Positions 1 through 8,160 are shown, numbered from the stretch's first letter. The stretch is DNA of 9,146 bases from Moraxellaceae bacterium UBA2032 (GCA_002333125.1 DDBM01000119.1:2917-12062); one strand, 5' to 3'. Numbers and translations: made by a program. Notes: a model not told the origin generated them from the letters alone.

Positions 1-233
1 GCAAAAGCATTCATGCCACTGTCGGTTTTGTTTTTTAATAGGCTTTGGCTCAGACTACCGTGTAAAGAGGCTTTTAGGCTTTCTTTAACTAATGGGTAGT
101 CAATATAGCTATTTAAAGCTTGGCTATTATTGCTTTGTGCGGCTTCTTGCATTTGCTTGGCTGCATAATACGGCGAGCCATAAAACGCGGCACTAGCACC
201 TAAAAAAAACACTAATAATAAAAACTTTTTCAT
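1..233 (-). CDS. DUF2939 family protein, N-terminal part (cut by window edge)
   Basis: The reading frame opens with ATG (complement of 231-233) and runs 77 full codons to the window edge without a stop, so only the N-terminus is seen. It starts [20 protein letters not shown], a lysine-led hydrophobic stretch that is either an uncleaved membrane anchor or a signal peptide. Next comes a YYAAKQMQEAAQSNNSQALN segment, then YIDYPLVKESLKASL. An aromatic-Pro-Tyr followed by an amphipathic helix and a 'D-aromatic/Pro-x-x-[RK]xS[LV]K' segment is typical of DUF2939 proteins, whose function is unknown. The protein is therefore probably attached to the inner membrane and faces the periplasm. Its ATG shares one base with the ppsR stop (TAATG), so it is probably co-transcribed and translationally coupled with ppsR. 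The family call rests on remembered pattern, not on a search. Confidence 0.72.
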   Translation of the reverse strand, partial: MKKFLLLVFFLGASAAFYGSPYYAAKQMQEAAQSNNSQALNSYIDYPLVKESLKASLHGSLSQSLLKNKTDSGMNAF

Positions 234-1045
234 TAATTAATCCGTCTTTTTAAACCTGACATTTGAATAACACGGGTGGCGATTTCTTCAACCGACATTT
301 CGGACACATTCAAATATTTAAGGTTTTCGCTGCGATAAATACTTTCAATGGCACGTAGTTCTTGTTGACATTGCTGTGCGCTAGCATAACGGCTGTTAGC
401 TTTACGCTCATTACGAATCGCAGTTAAGCGTTCGGCATCAATCATTAGGCCAAAAAGTTTATTTTTATGTTCTTTAAGGGCTTTGGGAAGGGTTTCGCCG
501 TCTAAATCATCTTCGGTTAAAGGGTAGTTAGCGGCACGAATCCCAAATTGCATCGCTAAATAAATACAGGTGGGTGTTTTGCCTGAGCGTGATACGCCCA
601 CTAAAATAACATCGGCAGAATCATAATGACGGGTGCGTGCGCCATCGTCATTGTCTAAGGCAAAATGTACCGCATCAATTCGTGTTTTATAGGCGAGGGT
701 GTCAACTGTATGTTTACCGACTTTATTGGTAGGTTGAATACACAGTTCTTCTTCTAATTTACCCACAAAAGTTTCAAACACATCAAACATACAGCCATTG
801 GCTTTAGCAATAATTTGTCTAATCTGCTTATCAACAATAGTATCAATAATAATGGGCTTGCAGCCATCCTGCTCGGCAACTTCGTTAATTTTACGTACCG
901 CTTGATGGGCGCGGTCTGGGTTATCAATATAAGGAAGCGTATACTCTTCAAAAGTGACGCTACCAAATTGGGCTAATAAACTGTGTCCTAGGGTTTCGGC
1001 GGTGATACCTGTTCCGTCAGAAATAAAAAATACACTGCGATTCAT
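233..1045 (-). CDS. ppsR: PEP synthase regulatory protein PpsR (bifunctional kinase/pyrophosphorylase, DUF299)
   Basis: This 270-residue protein is close to the E. coli PpsR (YdiA) length. It begins [20 protein letters not shown], the hallmark N-terminus of the family, and carries the P-loop GVSRSGKT at residues 150-157, followed by PTCIYLA. Family members inactivate phosphoenolpyruvate synthase in the cytoplasm by ADP-dependent phosphorylation of a threonine beside its catalytic histidine, and reactivate it by phosphate-dependent removal of that group with release of pyrophosphate. The target, ppsA, is the divergent neighbour and keeps this Thr-Cys-His arrangement, which makes the pairing convincing. 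The chosen ATG is preceded by AAAGGA about nine bases upstream on the minus strand. The stop overlaps the start of the DUF2939 gene by one base. All visible motifs are intact. Confidence 0.96.
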   Translation of the reverse strand: MNRSVFFISDGTGITAETLGHSLLAQFGSVTFEEYTLPYIDNPDRAHQAVRKINEVAEQDGCKPIIIDTIVDKQIRQIIAKANGCMFDVFETFVGKLEEELCIQPTNKVGKHTVDTLAYKTRIDAVHFALDNDDGARTRHYDSADVILVGVSRSGKTPTCIYLAMQFGIRAANYPLTEDDLDGETLPKALKEHKNKLFGLMIDAERLTAIRNERKANSRYASAQQCQQELRAIESIYRSENLKYLNVSEMSVEEIATRVIQMSGLKRRIN

Positions 1046-1154
1046 GTTTTGTTATCCTTTAGCGTTTGTACTAGGCGACGTAAGCCTTTATATTATGACC
1101 TAATGCCAATGGTGGCCAGTCTAAATCTTAATAATTCAAAGTCGCGTGTTAATG

Positions 1155-1184
1155 ATGACACAGCTTTTAGTCTAATCTTATATT
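1155..1184 (+). promoter_or_regulatory. Candidate sigma70 promoter of ppsA
   Basis: ATGACA at 1155-1160 (five of six to TTGACA) and TATATT at 1179-1184 (five of six to TATAAT) are separated by 18 bases. Transcription would begin near 1191 and give a leader of only about 20 bases before the TTG start at 1211. The -35 box lies in an imperfect dyad, GTGT-N8-ACAC (1146-1161), which could be a repressor site but is short. I see no good Cra/FruR or CRP consensus in the ppsR-ppsA gap, although E. coli ppsA is Cra-activated. Confidence 0.45.
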
Positions 1185-1197
1185 TTTTGAGCAACGT

Positions 1198-1203
1198 AGG
1201 GAG
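1198..1203 (+). promoter_or_regulatory. Ribosome binding site that fixes the ppsA TTG start
   Basis: AGGGAG lies seven bases before TTG at 1211. It is the best Shine-Dalgarno match in the gap, and its position selects the TTG over the in-frame ATG codons at 1103 and 1109, neither of which has a comparable site. Confidence 0.7.
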
Positions 1204-1210
1204 TGTAACC

Positions 1211-3586
1211 TTGGAAGCATTAGTATTGTGGTTTCAACAATTGGGTAAAAACGATGTTGAAGTCGTTGGTGGTAAAAACGCATCTTTAGGCGAAATGATT
1301 AGCAACCTAGCTAATGTTGGCGTTTCTGTTCCTAATGGTTTTGCAACTACCGCGCAAGCTTATCGTGATTTTTTAGAACAAAGTGGTTTAACAAAACGTA
1401 TTAATGATGCACTAGATGGTTTAAATGTGGATGATGTGGTGCGCTTAGCCGAAGTGGGCAAGCAAATTCGTGAATGGATTGTAGCCACCCCATTACAACC
1501 TGCTTTAGAACAAGCGATTCGTGATAATTTTGCCAAAATTGCCGAAGGTAATGCCAATGTCGCGGTGGCGGTACGTTCCTCAGCAACCGCAGAAGATTTA
1601 CCAGATGCCTCATTTGCAGGCCAGCAAGAAACCTTCTTAAATATTCGTGGCGTAGATAACGTTTTAATTGCGGTTAAAGAAGTGTTTGCTTCGTTATTTA
1701 ATGACCGCGCTATTGCTTACCGTGTACATCAAGGCTACGAACATAAAAATGTGGCATTATCGGCAGGTATTCAACGTATGGTGCGCTCCGAGACGGGCGC
1801 ATCTGGTGTGATGTTTACCTTAGACACTGAGTCTGGCTTTCGTGATGTGGTATTTATTACTAGCTCTTATGGTTTGGGTGAAATGGTGGTGCAGGGTGCG
1901 GTTAACCCTGACGAGTTTTACTTACACAAACCTACGTTAATGGCAAAACGTCCGTCTATTTTGCGTCGTAATTTGGGTAGCAAAACCCAAAAAATGATTT
2001 ACGGCCAAACAGGTACTGCGGGTAAGTCAACGATTGTTGTGGATGTTGATAAACCTGAACGCTTAAAGTTTTCGCTATCAGATGCCGAAGCCACTGCTTT
2101 AGCCGAACAAGCTTTGATTATCGAAAAACATTATGGCCAGCCTATGGATATTGAATGGGCAAAAGACGGTGATGACGGTCAGTTGTATATTGTACAAGCA
2201 CGTCCCGAAACCGTTAAAAGCCGCCAAAATGTAGGCACAATGGAACGTTATTTGCTCAAGCAAAAAGGCACAGTCGTATTGTGTGAAGGCCGCTCGATTG
2301 GTCAGCGCATTGGTTCTGGTCGTGTGCGTGTTGTTCGTTCAATTCGTGAAATGGACAAGGTTCAAGACGGTGATGTGTTAGTTTCTGATATGACCGATCC
2401 AGATTGGGAACCCGTTATGAAACGTGCCTCAGCGATTGTGACTAATCGTGGTGGTCGTACCTGTCATGCTGCTATTATTGCCCGTGAATTGGGTGTGCCA
2501 GCCATTGTAGGTTGTGGTAATGCAACTGAGTTGCTAAGCGATGGTATGGAAGTAACTGTGTCTTGTGCCGAAGGCGATACAGGTTTTGTTTATGAAGGTA
2601 TGTTGGATTTTGAAATTCAAAAGAATTCTATTAATTCAATGCCTAAATTACCGTTCAAAATCATGATGAACGTCGGTAATCCAGACCGTGCTTTTGACTT
2701 TGCTCAAATTCCAAACCAAGGTATAGGTTTGGCGCGTTTGGAGTTTATTATCAATCGCATGATTGGTGTACATCCTAAAGCTTTGCTTAATTATGAAACT
2801 TTACCGCGTGATATTCGTAACGCAGTCACTAATCGTGCCGCAGGTTATGCCTCACCCATTGATTTTTATGTCGAAAAATTAGTCGAAGGTATTTCGACCT
2901 TGGCCGCAGCCTTTGCACCACAAAAAGTGATTGTGCGTATGTCTGACTTCAAATCCAACGAATACGCCAATTTAATTGGTGGCAAGTTGTATGAGCCAGA
3001 AGAAGAAAATCCGATGTTGGGTTTTAGAGGTGCATCACGTTATATCTCTGATAATTTCCGTGATTGTTTTGACCTTGAATGCCGCGCACTCAAAAAAGTA
3101 CGTGATGAAATGGGTTTAACCAATGTCGAAATTATGATTCCGTTTGTGCGTACTACAGGTGAAGCCAAGCGAGTGATTGAGTTATTGGCAGAGAAAGGCT
3201 TAAAACGCGGTGAAAATGGCTTGCGCGTTATTATGATGTGCGAATTACCCACCAATGCTTTATTGGCCGATGAGTTTTTGGAACACTTTGATGGTTTCTC
3301 TATTGGCTCTAACGATTTAACCCAATTAACTCTTGGTTTAGACCGTGACTCTGGCATTGTGTCGCATTTGTTTGATGAGCGTGACCCTGCGGTTAAGTTC
3401 TTGCTTTCGCGTGCGATTCAGGCGTGTAAAAAAGCAGGTAAGTATGTGGGTATTTGTGGCCAAGGCCCTAGTGACCACCCAGACCTTGCTAAATGGTTAA
3501 TGGACGAAGGCATTGATTCGGTGTCTTTAAATCCTGATTCTGTATTACAAACTTGGTTTTTCTTAGCAGAGAATCACGGTAAGTAA
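1211..3586 (+). CDS. ppsA: Phosphoenolpyruvate synthase (pyruvate, water dikinase)
   Basis: PpsA converts pyruvate, ATP and water into phosphoenolpyruvate, AMP and phosphate, the entry step of gluconeogenesis from pyruvate or lactate. With the TTG start it is 791 residues, against 792 in E. coli, and begins with the conserved [20 protein letters not shown] region. The ATP-grasp-like N-terminal domain shows [20 protein letters not shown] from about residue 121. The swivelling phosphohistidine domain has [14 protein letters not shown] with catalytic His-419 (E. coli His421) and Thr-417, the expected PpsR target. The C-terminal PEP/pyruvate-binding barrel has [21 protein letters not shown] and [10 protein letters not shown] with Cys-749 (E. 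coli Cys751). The frame stays open upstream to about 1049, so an automated call could add up to 54 residues, but that stretch ([14 protein letters not shown]...) is not PpsA-like and overlaps the promoter. A hairpin terminator follows, so the gene is probably monocistronic. Confidence 0.96.
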   Translation: MEALVLWFQQLGKNDVEVVGGKNASLGEMISNLANVGVSVPNGFATTAQAYRDFLEQSGLTKRINDALDGLNVDDVVRLAEVGKQIREWIVATPLQPALEQAIRDNFAKIAEGNANVAVAVRSSATAEDLPDASFAGQQETFLNIRGVDNVLIAVKEVFASLFNDRAIAYRVHQGYEHKNVALSAGIQRMVRSETGASGVMFTLDTESGFRDVVFITSSYGLGEMVVQGAVNPDEFYLHKPTLMAKRPSILRRNLGSKTQKMIYGQTGTAGKSTIVVDVDKPERLKFSLSDAEATALAEQALIIEKHYGQPMDIEWAKDGDDGQLYIVQARPETVKSRQNVGTMERYLLKQKGTVVLCEGRSIGQRIGSGRVRVVRSIREMDKVQDGDVLVSDMTDPDWEPVMKRASAIVTNRGGRTCHAAIIARELGVPAIVGCGNATELLSDGMEVTVSCAEGDTGFVYEGMLDFEIQKNSINSMPKLPFKIMMNVGNPDRAFDFAQIPNQGIGLARLEFIINRMIGVHPKALLNYETLPRDIRNAVTNRAAGYASPIDFYVEKLVEGISTLAAAFAPQKVIVRMSDFKSNEYANLIGGKLYEPEEENPMLGFRGASRYISDNFRDCFDLECRALKKVRDEMGLTNVEIMIPFVRTTGEAKRVIELLAEKGLKRGENGLRVIMMCELPTNALLADEFLEHFDGFSIGSNDLTQLTLGLDRDSGIVSHLFDERDPAVKFLLSRAIQACKKAGKYVGICGQGPSDHPDLAKWLMDEGIDSVSLNPDSVLQTWFFLAENHGK

Positions 3587-3610
3587 TTTTTACTGTTGAT
3601 TAATGTCGTT

Positions 3611-3644
3611 AAATTAAAGCCTCTTTTGAGGCTTTAATTTTTTT
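3611..3644 (+). terminator. Rho-independent terminator of ppsA
   Basis: AAATTAAAGCCTC (3611-3623), a TTTT loop (3624-3627) and GAGGCTTTAATTT (3628-3640) form a perfect 13-bp stem followed by TTTT (3641-3644). It starts 25 bases after the ppsA stop. Because the arm ends in T-runs and begins with A-runs it could also work weakly on the other strand, but no gene converges here. Confidence 0.92.
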
Positions 3645-3680
3645 GGGACTAAAAATTTTCTTTTTCAATATACAAAAAAA

Positions 3681-3701
3681 TATAATGTTTTATGGTATAG
3701 T
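3681..3701 (+). promoter_or_regulatory. Promoter region of the DUF2892-RND operon, two -10 boxes
   Basis: There are two candidate -10 boxes: a perfect TATAAT at 3681-3686, and TATAGT at 3696-3701 preceded by TG one base upstream (TGGTATAGT, an extended -10). The -35 matches are poor; TTTCTT at 3657-3662 sits 18 bases before the first box. The second box would start transcription near 3708, about 26 bases before the ATG at 3734. Weak -35 boxes suit a promoter that needs an activator or relies on the extended -10. The start site cannot be fixed from sequence alone. Confidence 0.5.
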
Positions 3702-3709
3702 GTTTTATC
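3681..3709 (+). repeat. Imperfect tandem direct repeat, 15-bp period
   Basis: TATAATGTTTTATG (3681-3694) is repeated as TATAGTGTTTTATC (3696-3709), 12 of 14 bases identical, one base between copies. The repeat spans both -10 boxes of the efflux operon promoter, so it is either a duplicated promoter element or a pair of regulator half-sites. Confidence 0.75.
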
Positions 3710-3733
3710 TTCAATAAATAAGAGAGCTATATC

Positions 3734-3937
3734 ATGACTATCAATGCAGGTTTACGCTTAGTAGCAGGTTTTTTTGTTGTGCTTAGTGTTGCGCTAGGCT
3801 ATTACCTTAATCCTTTATGGTTTTTATTTACAGTATTTGTAGGGCTTAACTTGATGCAATCTGCTATTACAGGTTGGTGTCCTATGTTTTGGATATTGGG
3901 TAAATTGGGATTTAAGAAAGAAGCTATTATCAATTAA
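3734..3937 (+). CDS. DUF2892 (YgaP-like) small inner-membrane protein
   Basis: This 67-residue protein has two hydrophobic helices, about residues 5-23 and 27-46, joined by a short LNP turn, and ends in a basic tail (GKLGFKKEAIIN). The N-terminal NAGLRLVAG, the central FVGLNLMQSAITG and the GWCPM motif with Cys-49 match the DUF2892 family, which includes the membrane part of E. coli YgaP. YgaP itself carries an N-terminal rhodanese domain, which is absent here. The molecular role of stand-alone DUF2892 proteins is not established. AGAGAG lies seven bases before the ATG. The stop is 14 bases before the adaptor gene start, so it is the first gene of an operon with an RND efflux pump and may help that pump or respond to the same signal; this is inference from position only. 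Confidence 0.85.
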   Translation: MTINAGLRLVAGFFVVLSVALGYYLNPLWFLFTVFVGLNLMQSAITGWCPMFWILGKLGFKKEAIIN

Positions 3938-3939
3938 TC

Positions 3940-3944
3940 AGGAG
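3940..3944 (+). promoter_or_regulatory. Ribosome binding site for the GTG start of the adaptor gene
   Basis: AGGAG sits seven bases upstream of GTG at 3952. Its strength and spacing, together with the signal peptide that starts right after it, support GTG as the start; the DUF2892 stop codon is just before it. Confidence 0.75.
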
Positions 3945-3951
3945 AATTTTT

Positions 3952-4956
3952 GTGAATAAATGGCTGACGTTATTGGCATTTGGTATCAGTTATAGCGCGC
4001 AAGCGGAAGCGTTAAAAACCACCACAGTTGCTTATCGAGAAGTCGAAGCAACTTATGATAGTTTGGCGACTGCCGAAGCCGAACGTCAGTCAACGGTCAG
4101 CGCACAAGTAACGGGGCGTATTGTAGAAATTAATTTTAGGGTAGGCGATAGTGTCCAAAAAGGGCAAGTGATTATGCGTATTGACCCTAGTGTTGCTAAT
4201 CAAGATGTGGCAGGGATGCAAGCGCGTGTTCACGAAGCCCAAGTACAACTAGAAAACGCCCAAAAACAATACAATCGTTTAAAAGATTTATTTAAACAAC
4301 AATATGTTAGTCAGTCACAGCTTGATAAGGCAGAGGCCGATTTTAAAAGCGTACAAGCACAAGTTAATACACTTAAAGCAGGTTTAGGACAAAGTGCCAC
4401 TCAACGAAACTTTGCCACAATTACTGCACCTTATTCGGGTGTGATGTCTGAGCTACATGTAGAAGTAGGTGAAATGGCCGTTGCAGGTAAAGCCTTAGCA
4501 ACAGGCTACGACCCAAGCAATTTACGCGTCACAGCAAAAGTTCCACAAAGTTATATTGATGCGGTGCGCCTTAATCAAAAAGCTTATATCGAAATTACAG
4601 GCCAGCGTGAATGGTTAGCCACAAATGGTATGACTATTTTACCGTCAGCCGACCCACGTACTCATAGCACCGATATTCGTTTACGCTTACCCGTTAATAG
4701 CAAATTAGTGCCTAATCAATTGGCACAAGCGCATTTTGTCACAGGTATAGAGCGACGTTTGGTTGTGCCTGCGAGTAGTATTTTACGCCGCTCCGAATTA
4801 ACAGCTGTTTATGTTATTCCTGCCAATAACCAAGCACAATTACGACAAATTAGAATAGGCAAAACCCTTGCTAATGGTTGGGTCGAAGTTTTAGCAGGCG
4901 TAAATAATGGCGAACGTATTGCCTTAGAGCCGATTGCTGCAGGGTTGGGGAAATAA
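3952..4956 (+). CDS. RND efflux periplasmic adaptor subunit (membrane fusion protein, HlyD/AcrA type)
   Basis: The 334-residue product links an inner-membrane RND pump to an outer-membrane channel across the periplasm. It starts with a Sec signal peptide, MNKWLTLLAFGISYSAQA, with likely cleavage after residue 18; there is no lipobox cysteine, so unlike AcrA it is not a lipoprotein. The first barrel-sandwich (lipoyl-like) half is at about 49-78 (VSAQVTGRIVEINFRVGDSV, then KGQVI), a coiled-coil hairpin rich in Gln, Ala and Lys spans about 84-145, and the second half is at about 150-185 (ITAPYSGVMSELHVEVGEMA). The beta-barrel follows at about 190-265, then a membrane-proximal end with VVPASSILRR and GVNNGERIA. 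It is a little shorter than AcrA, in keeping with a short hairpin. It lies between the DUF2892 gene and the pump gene, with a 2-base gap to the pump. The substrate cannot be told. Confidence 0.93.
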   Translation: MNKWLTLLAFGISYSAQAEALKTTTVAYREVEATYDSLATAEAERQSTVSAQVTGRIVEINFRVGDSVQKGQVIMRIDPSVANQDVAGMQARVHEAQVQLENAQKQYNRLKDLFKQQYVSQSQLDKAEADFKSVQAQVNTLKAGLGQSATQRNFATITAPYSGVMSELHVEVGEMAVAGKALATGYDPSNLRVTAKVPQSYIDAVRLNQKAYIEITGQREWLATNGMTILPSADPRTHSTDIRLRLPVNSKLVPNQLAQAHFVTGIERRLVVPASSILRRSELTAVYVIPANNQAQLRQIRIGKTLANGWVEVLAGVNNGERIALEPIAAGLGK

Positions 4957-4958
4957 TT

Positions 4959-7900
4959 ATGGGTATTTCTGGCCGTATAACCAAAGCATTTTTAACCTCT
5001 CAATTAACCCCATTATTAGCTATTATTGCTTTTCTCTTAGGACTCTTTGCCATTAGTGTAACGCCTCGTGAAGAAGAGCCACAAATTAATGTCACGATGG
5101 CCAATGTGATGATTCCTTTTGTTGGCGCAAGCTCGCACGATGTTGAAACCTTAGTCGCCACGCCAGCCGAGCAAGTGTTATCACAGATTCAAGGTATTGA
5201 GCATATTTACTCGGTATCACGTCCTAATATGGCAATTCTTACCGTCCAATTTAAAGTTGGGGTTGAACGTGGCGAAGCTATTGTTCGTTTGTACGATGCC
5301 CTAAATAGCCATAAAGATTGGCTTAATTCTGAGTTAGGTGTGGGTGAGCCAATTGTTAAACCTAAAGGCATTGATGACGTGCCTATTATGTCTTTAACAT
5401 TATGGACAAAAGATAATCAACGTGCTGCTTATGATTTAGGGCAAGTGGCTCACAGTGCCGAAATCGAATTAAAGCGTGTTGCAGGCACTCGCGATGTTAA
5501 AACGATTGGTGCGACAGCGCGTGTTTTACGTGTGGACTTAGACAATGAACGTTTAAAAGCCAATGGTTTAAGTGCATTAGAAGTTGCAGGGGCACTAAAG
5601 CGCAGTAATATTGCCTTAGCCGCAGGCGATACTGTACAAAATAATCAAATTATTCATATTGAAACTAATGATTTTTTACGCTCACAAGATGATGTGGCTA
5701 ATCTTGTTGTGGGTGTTTATCAAGAAAATCCTGTGTATTTATCAAATATTGCAACAATCAGCGATGGTGCGGATATTCCTAAAAATTATGTGTGGTTAGG
5801 AACAGGCGCGGCGGCTAAAACTAAAGGCTTTACGACAAGTGGTGAATTTCCAGCGGTTACCATTGCCATTAGTAAAAAATCGGGCGAAAACGCCGTCGAT
5901 GTTAGTGAACGTTTAATACAACGGGTTGAAGAATTAAAAAATACCGTTATCCCTAGTGGTATCGAAGTGTCTGTTACGCGTGATTACGGCGAAACTGCCA
6001 ATGATAAAGCGCAAAAACTGATTCAAAAGTTAATTTTTGCCACGTTTTCGGTGGTTGTTTTAGTGTTTTTTACCTTAGGCAAACGCGAGGCTCTTATTGT
6101 AGGAACGGCGGTATTATTAACCCTTGCCGCAACATTATTTGCTTCTTGGGCGTGGGGGTTTACACTTAATCGGGTGTCTTTATTTGCCTTAATATTTTCG
6201 ATTGGAATTTTGGTTGATGATGCAATTGTGGTGGTCGAAAACATTCATCGGCGTATGTTGATTGACAACAAACCCTTATTAGAAGTCATTCCTTTAGCTG
6301 TGGACGAAGTAGGTAGCCCAACAATTTTGGCAACATTTACGGTAATTGCTGCTTTATTACCAATGGCCTTTGTGAGTGGTTTAATGGGGCCTTATATGAG
6401 CCCTATTCCCATTAATGCCTCTATGGGTATGGTGATTTCTCTTCTAATCGCTTTTATTATTACGCCTTGGTTAGCTCTTAAATTATTAAAAAGTGAACCT
6501 AGCAATCATACACACGATACCAATAGCGATAGCCGCTTGATGGCTATTTTTCGTCGTATCATGTCCCCATTTTTACAGATAGAAACAGGTCGCAAACGCC
6601 GTCATCAATTGTATGCAGGCATTGTTGTTTTAATAGTGTTGTCGGTATCGCTTGGTGTAGTCAAATGGGTGGTATTAAAAATGCTGCCCTTTGATAACAA
6701 GTCCGAATTTCAAGTGATTGTCGATATGCCCGCAGGCACGCCTGTCGAAAAAACCGCAGCCGTGTTGCATGATATGGGCGCGTATTTGGCGACTGTCAAC
6801 GAAGTTACCGATTACCAAGCCTATGCAGGCACAGCCGCACCAATCAATTTTAATGGTTTAGTACGTCAATATTATTTACGCGCCGATGCCGAGCAAGGTG
6901 ATTTACAAGTCAACTTAGTTGATAAACATCAGCGCAGCCGCAAAAGCCATGACATTGCAAACGACGTACGTCCCACATTAGAAAAGATTGCCAAAGTACA
7001 TGGTGCAAATGTCAAAGTGGTTGAAGTGCCACCCGGCCCACCTGTGATGTCGCCGTTAGTAGCCGAAATTTATGGTGCAGATGAAACAGGCCGCGCCAAC
7101 ATCGCAAAGTCAGTACGTCAGGTGTTTGAAAAAAATGCCGATATTGTGGCTATTGATGACTCTTTACGTGCCACCGCGCTACAAAATCGCTTATTGATTG
7201 ACCAAAACAAAGCCATGACGTTGGGTGTGACTCCACAAGCCATTGCCGAAACCTTAAACTTAGGGTTGAGTGGTGTTGATAGCTCAATGTTAATGGCGCA
7301 AGGGGCAAAATACGGCGTACCGATTCGTTTAACTTTGCCCGATAATCAAAAATCGAATCTTGATGAATTGTTAAAGCTAACTGTTAAAAGCAATGATGGC
7401 TCATTAATTAATTTATCTGATGTGGTGCAAGTCAAAGCCGAACATATTGACCCCATTTTGTATCACAAAGACTTATTGCCTGTAACCTATGTTTTTGCAG
7501 ATATGGCAGGGCAATTAGATTCTCCTCTTTATGGTTTATTTGCTATGCGTGAGGCGATTCAACAACTCAAAATCCCGCATGGTGCTACGCTGCAAGAGTA
7601 TTTTATTAACCAACCGTCTGACCCGTATCGTCAATATGCCCTAAAGTGGGATGGCGAGTCACAAATCACCTATGAAACCTTTAGGGATATGGGCATTGCC
7701 TATGGTGTTGGTTTGGTGTTGATTTATTTGTTGGTCGTGGCTCAGTTTAGGTCTTACTCCATTCCTGCGATTATTATGATGCCGATACCTTTAACGATTA
7801 TTGGTGTAATGCCTGGCCATGCGTTATTGGGCGCACAATTTACGGCGACTTCGATGATTGGCATGATTGCCTTAGCAGGGATTATTGTGCGTAATTCGAT

Positions 7901-8159
7901 TTTATTGGTCGATTTTATCAATTTGCGTTTAGCGAGTGGGGAGTTGTTAAGCGAAGCAGTAATTCAAGCCGCTGCTACACGTGCCAAACCGATTACTCTA
8001 ACAGGCTTAGCGGCGATGTTAGGGGCGTTTTTTATCTTAGATGATCCGATTTTTAACGGTTTAGCGATTTCGTTGATTTTTGGGATTTTGGTTTCTACGC
8101 TGCTAACTTTAGTGCTAATTCCTGTGTTGTATTATGCGTTAAAGCGTCGTCAAGCCTAA
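4959..8159 (+). CDS. RND family efflux transporter permease subunit (AcrB-like)
   Basis: This 1066-residue inner-membrane pump has the RND plan. TM1 is at about 17-34 and is followed by TPREEEPQINVTMANV and a periplasmic porter domain. TM2-TM6 run from about 355 to 505, TM7 is at about 551-575, a second periplasmic domain follows, and TM8-TM12 run from about 912 to 1062. TM4 has GILVDDAIVVVENIHRR with Asp-420 and Asp-421, the proton-relay pair (AcrB Asp407/408). TM10 reads GIIVRNSILLVDF, so Arg-978 stands where AcrB has Lys940. Arg-1008 and Thr-1015 match AcrB Arg971 and Thr978. Proton-driven export of small molecules is expected; the substrate is not predictable. The PREEEPQI and LLGAQFTATSMIG segments suggest a subgroup of the 'PREEDPQI' pumps and not classical AcrB. 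Start ATG has GGGG eight bases upstream, inside the adaptor gene end. No outer-membrane factor gene follows; a terminator comes two bases after the stop. Confidence 0.96.
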   Translation: MGISGRITKAFLTSQLTPLLAIIAFLLGLFAISVTPREEEPQINVTMANVMIPFVGASSHDVETLVATPAEQVLSQIQGIEHIYSVSRPNMAILTVQFKVGVERGEAIVRLYDALNSHKDWLNSELGVGEPIVKPKGIDDVPIMSLTLWTKDNQRAAYDLGQVAHSAEIELKRVAGTRDVKTIGATARVLRVDLDNERLKANGLSALEVAGALKRSNIALAAGDTVQNNQIIHIETNDFLRSQDDVANLVVGVYQENPVYLSNIATISDGADIPKNYVWLGTGAAAKTKGFTTSGEFPAVTIAISKKSGENAVDVSERLIQRVEELKNTVIPSGIEVSVTRDYGETANDKAQKLIQKLIFATFSVVVLVFFTLGKREALIVGTAVLLTLAATLFASWAWGFTLNRVSLFALIFSIGILVDDAIVVVENIHRRMLIDNKPLLEVIPLAVDEVGSPTILATFTVIAALLPMAFVSGLMGPYMSPIPINASMGMVISLLIAFIITPWLALKLLKSEPSNHTHDTNSDSRLMAIFRRIMSPFLQIETGRKRRHQLYAGIVVLIVLSVSLGVVKWVVLKMLPFDNKSEFQVIVDMPAGTPVEKTAAVLHDMGAYLATVNEVTDYQAYAGTAAPINFNGLVRQYYLRADAEQGDLQVNLVDKHQRSRKSHDIANDVRPTLEKIAKVHGANVKVVEVPPGPPVMSPLVAEIYGADETGRANIAKSVRQVFEKNADIVAIDDSLRATALQNRLLIDQNKAMTLGVTPQAIAETLNLGLSGVDSSMLMAQGAKYGVPIRLTLPDNQKSNLDELLKLTVKSNDGSLINLSDVVQVKAEHIDPILYHKDLLPVTYVFADMAGQLDSPLYGLFAMREAIQQLKIPHGATLQEYFINQPSDPYRQYALKWDGESQITYETFRDMGIAYGVGLVLIYLLVVAQFRSYSIPAIIMMPIPLTIIGVMPGHALLGAQFTATSMIGMIALAGIIVRNSILLVDFINLRLASGELLSEAVIQAAATRAKPITLTGLAAMLGAFFILDDPIFNGLAISLIFGILVSTLLTLVLIPVLYYALKRRQA

Positions 8160-8160
8160 T

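Noticed and set aside
754..966. Minus-strand 70-codon open frame inside ppsR
   Set aside because: It lies in another frame of a well supported gene, has no family resemblance and low-complexity Leu/Ile-rich content.
1103..1210. ATG starts at 1103 or 1109 for ppsA
   Set aside because: They would add 34 to 36 residues unlike any PpsA N-terminus, lack a good ribosome binding site, and lie upstream of the likely transcription start.
1046..1210. Riboswitch or leader RNA in the ppsR-ppsA gap
   Set aside because: I see no extended stem or terminator-like hairpin; GCCA-N4-TGGC at 1105-1116 is too short, and the likely transcript leader is only about 20 bases.
1360..1613. Two minus-strand open frames of 65 and 70 codons opposite ppsA
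   Set aside because: They are antisense shadows of conserved ppsA coding sequence, with no ribosome binding site or recognisable protein.
3040..3357. Minus-strand 105-codon open frame opposite ppsA
   Set aside because: Antisense to the most conserved part of PpsA; its Ser/Arg/Lys-rich product looks like a reverse translation artefact.
6023..6244. Minus-strand 73-codon open frame opposite the RND pump
   Set aside because: It mirrors TM2-TM4 of the pump and has no independent support.
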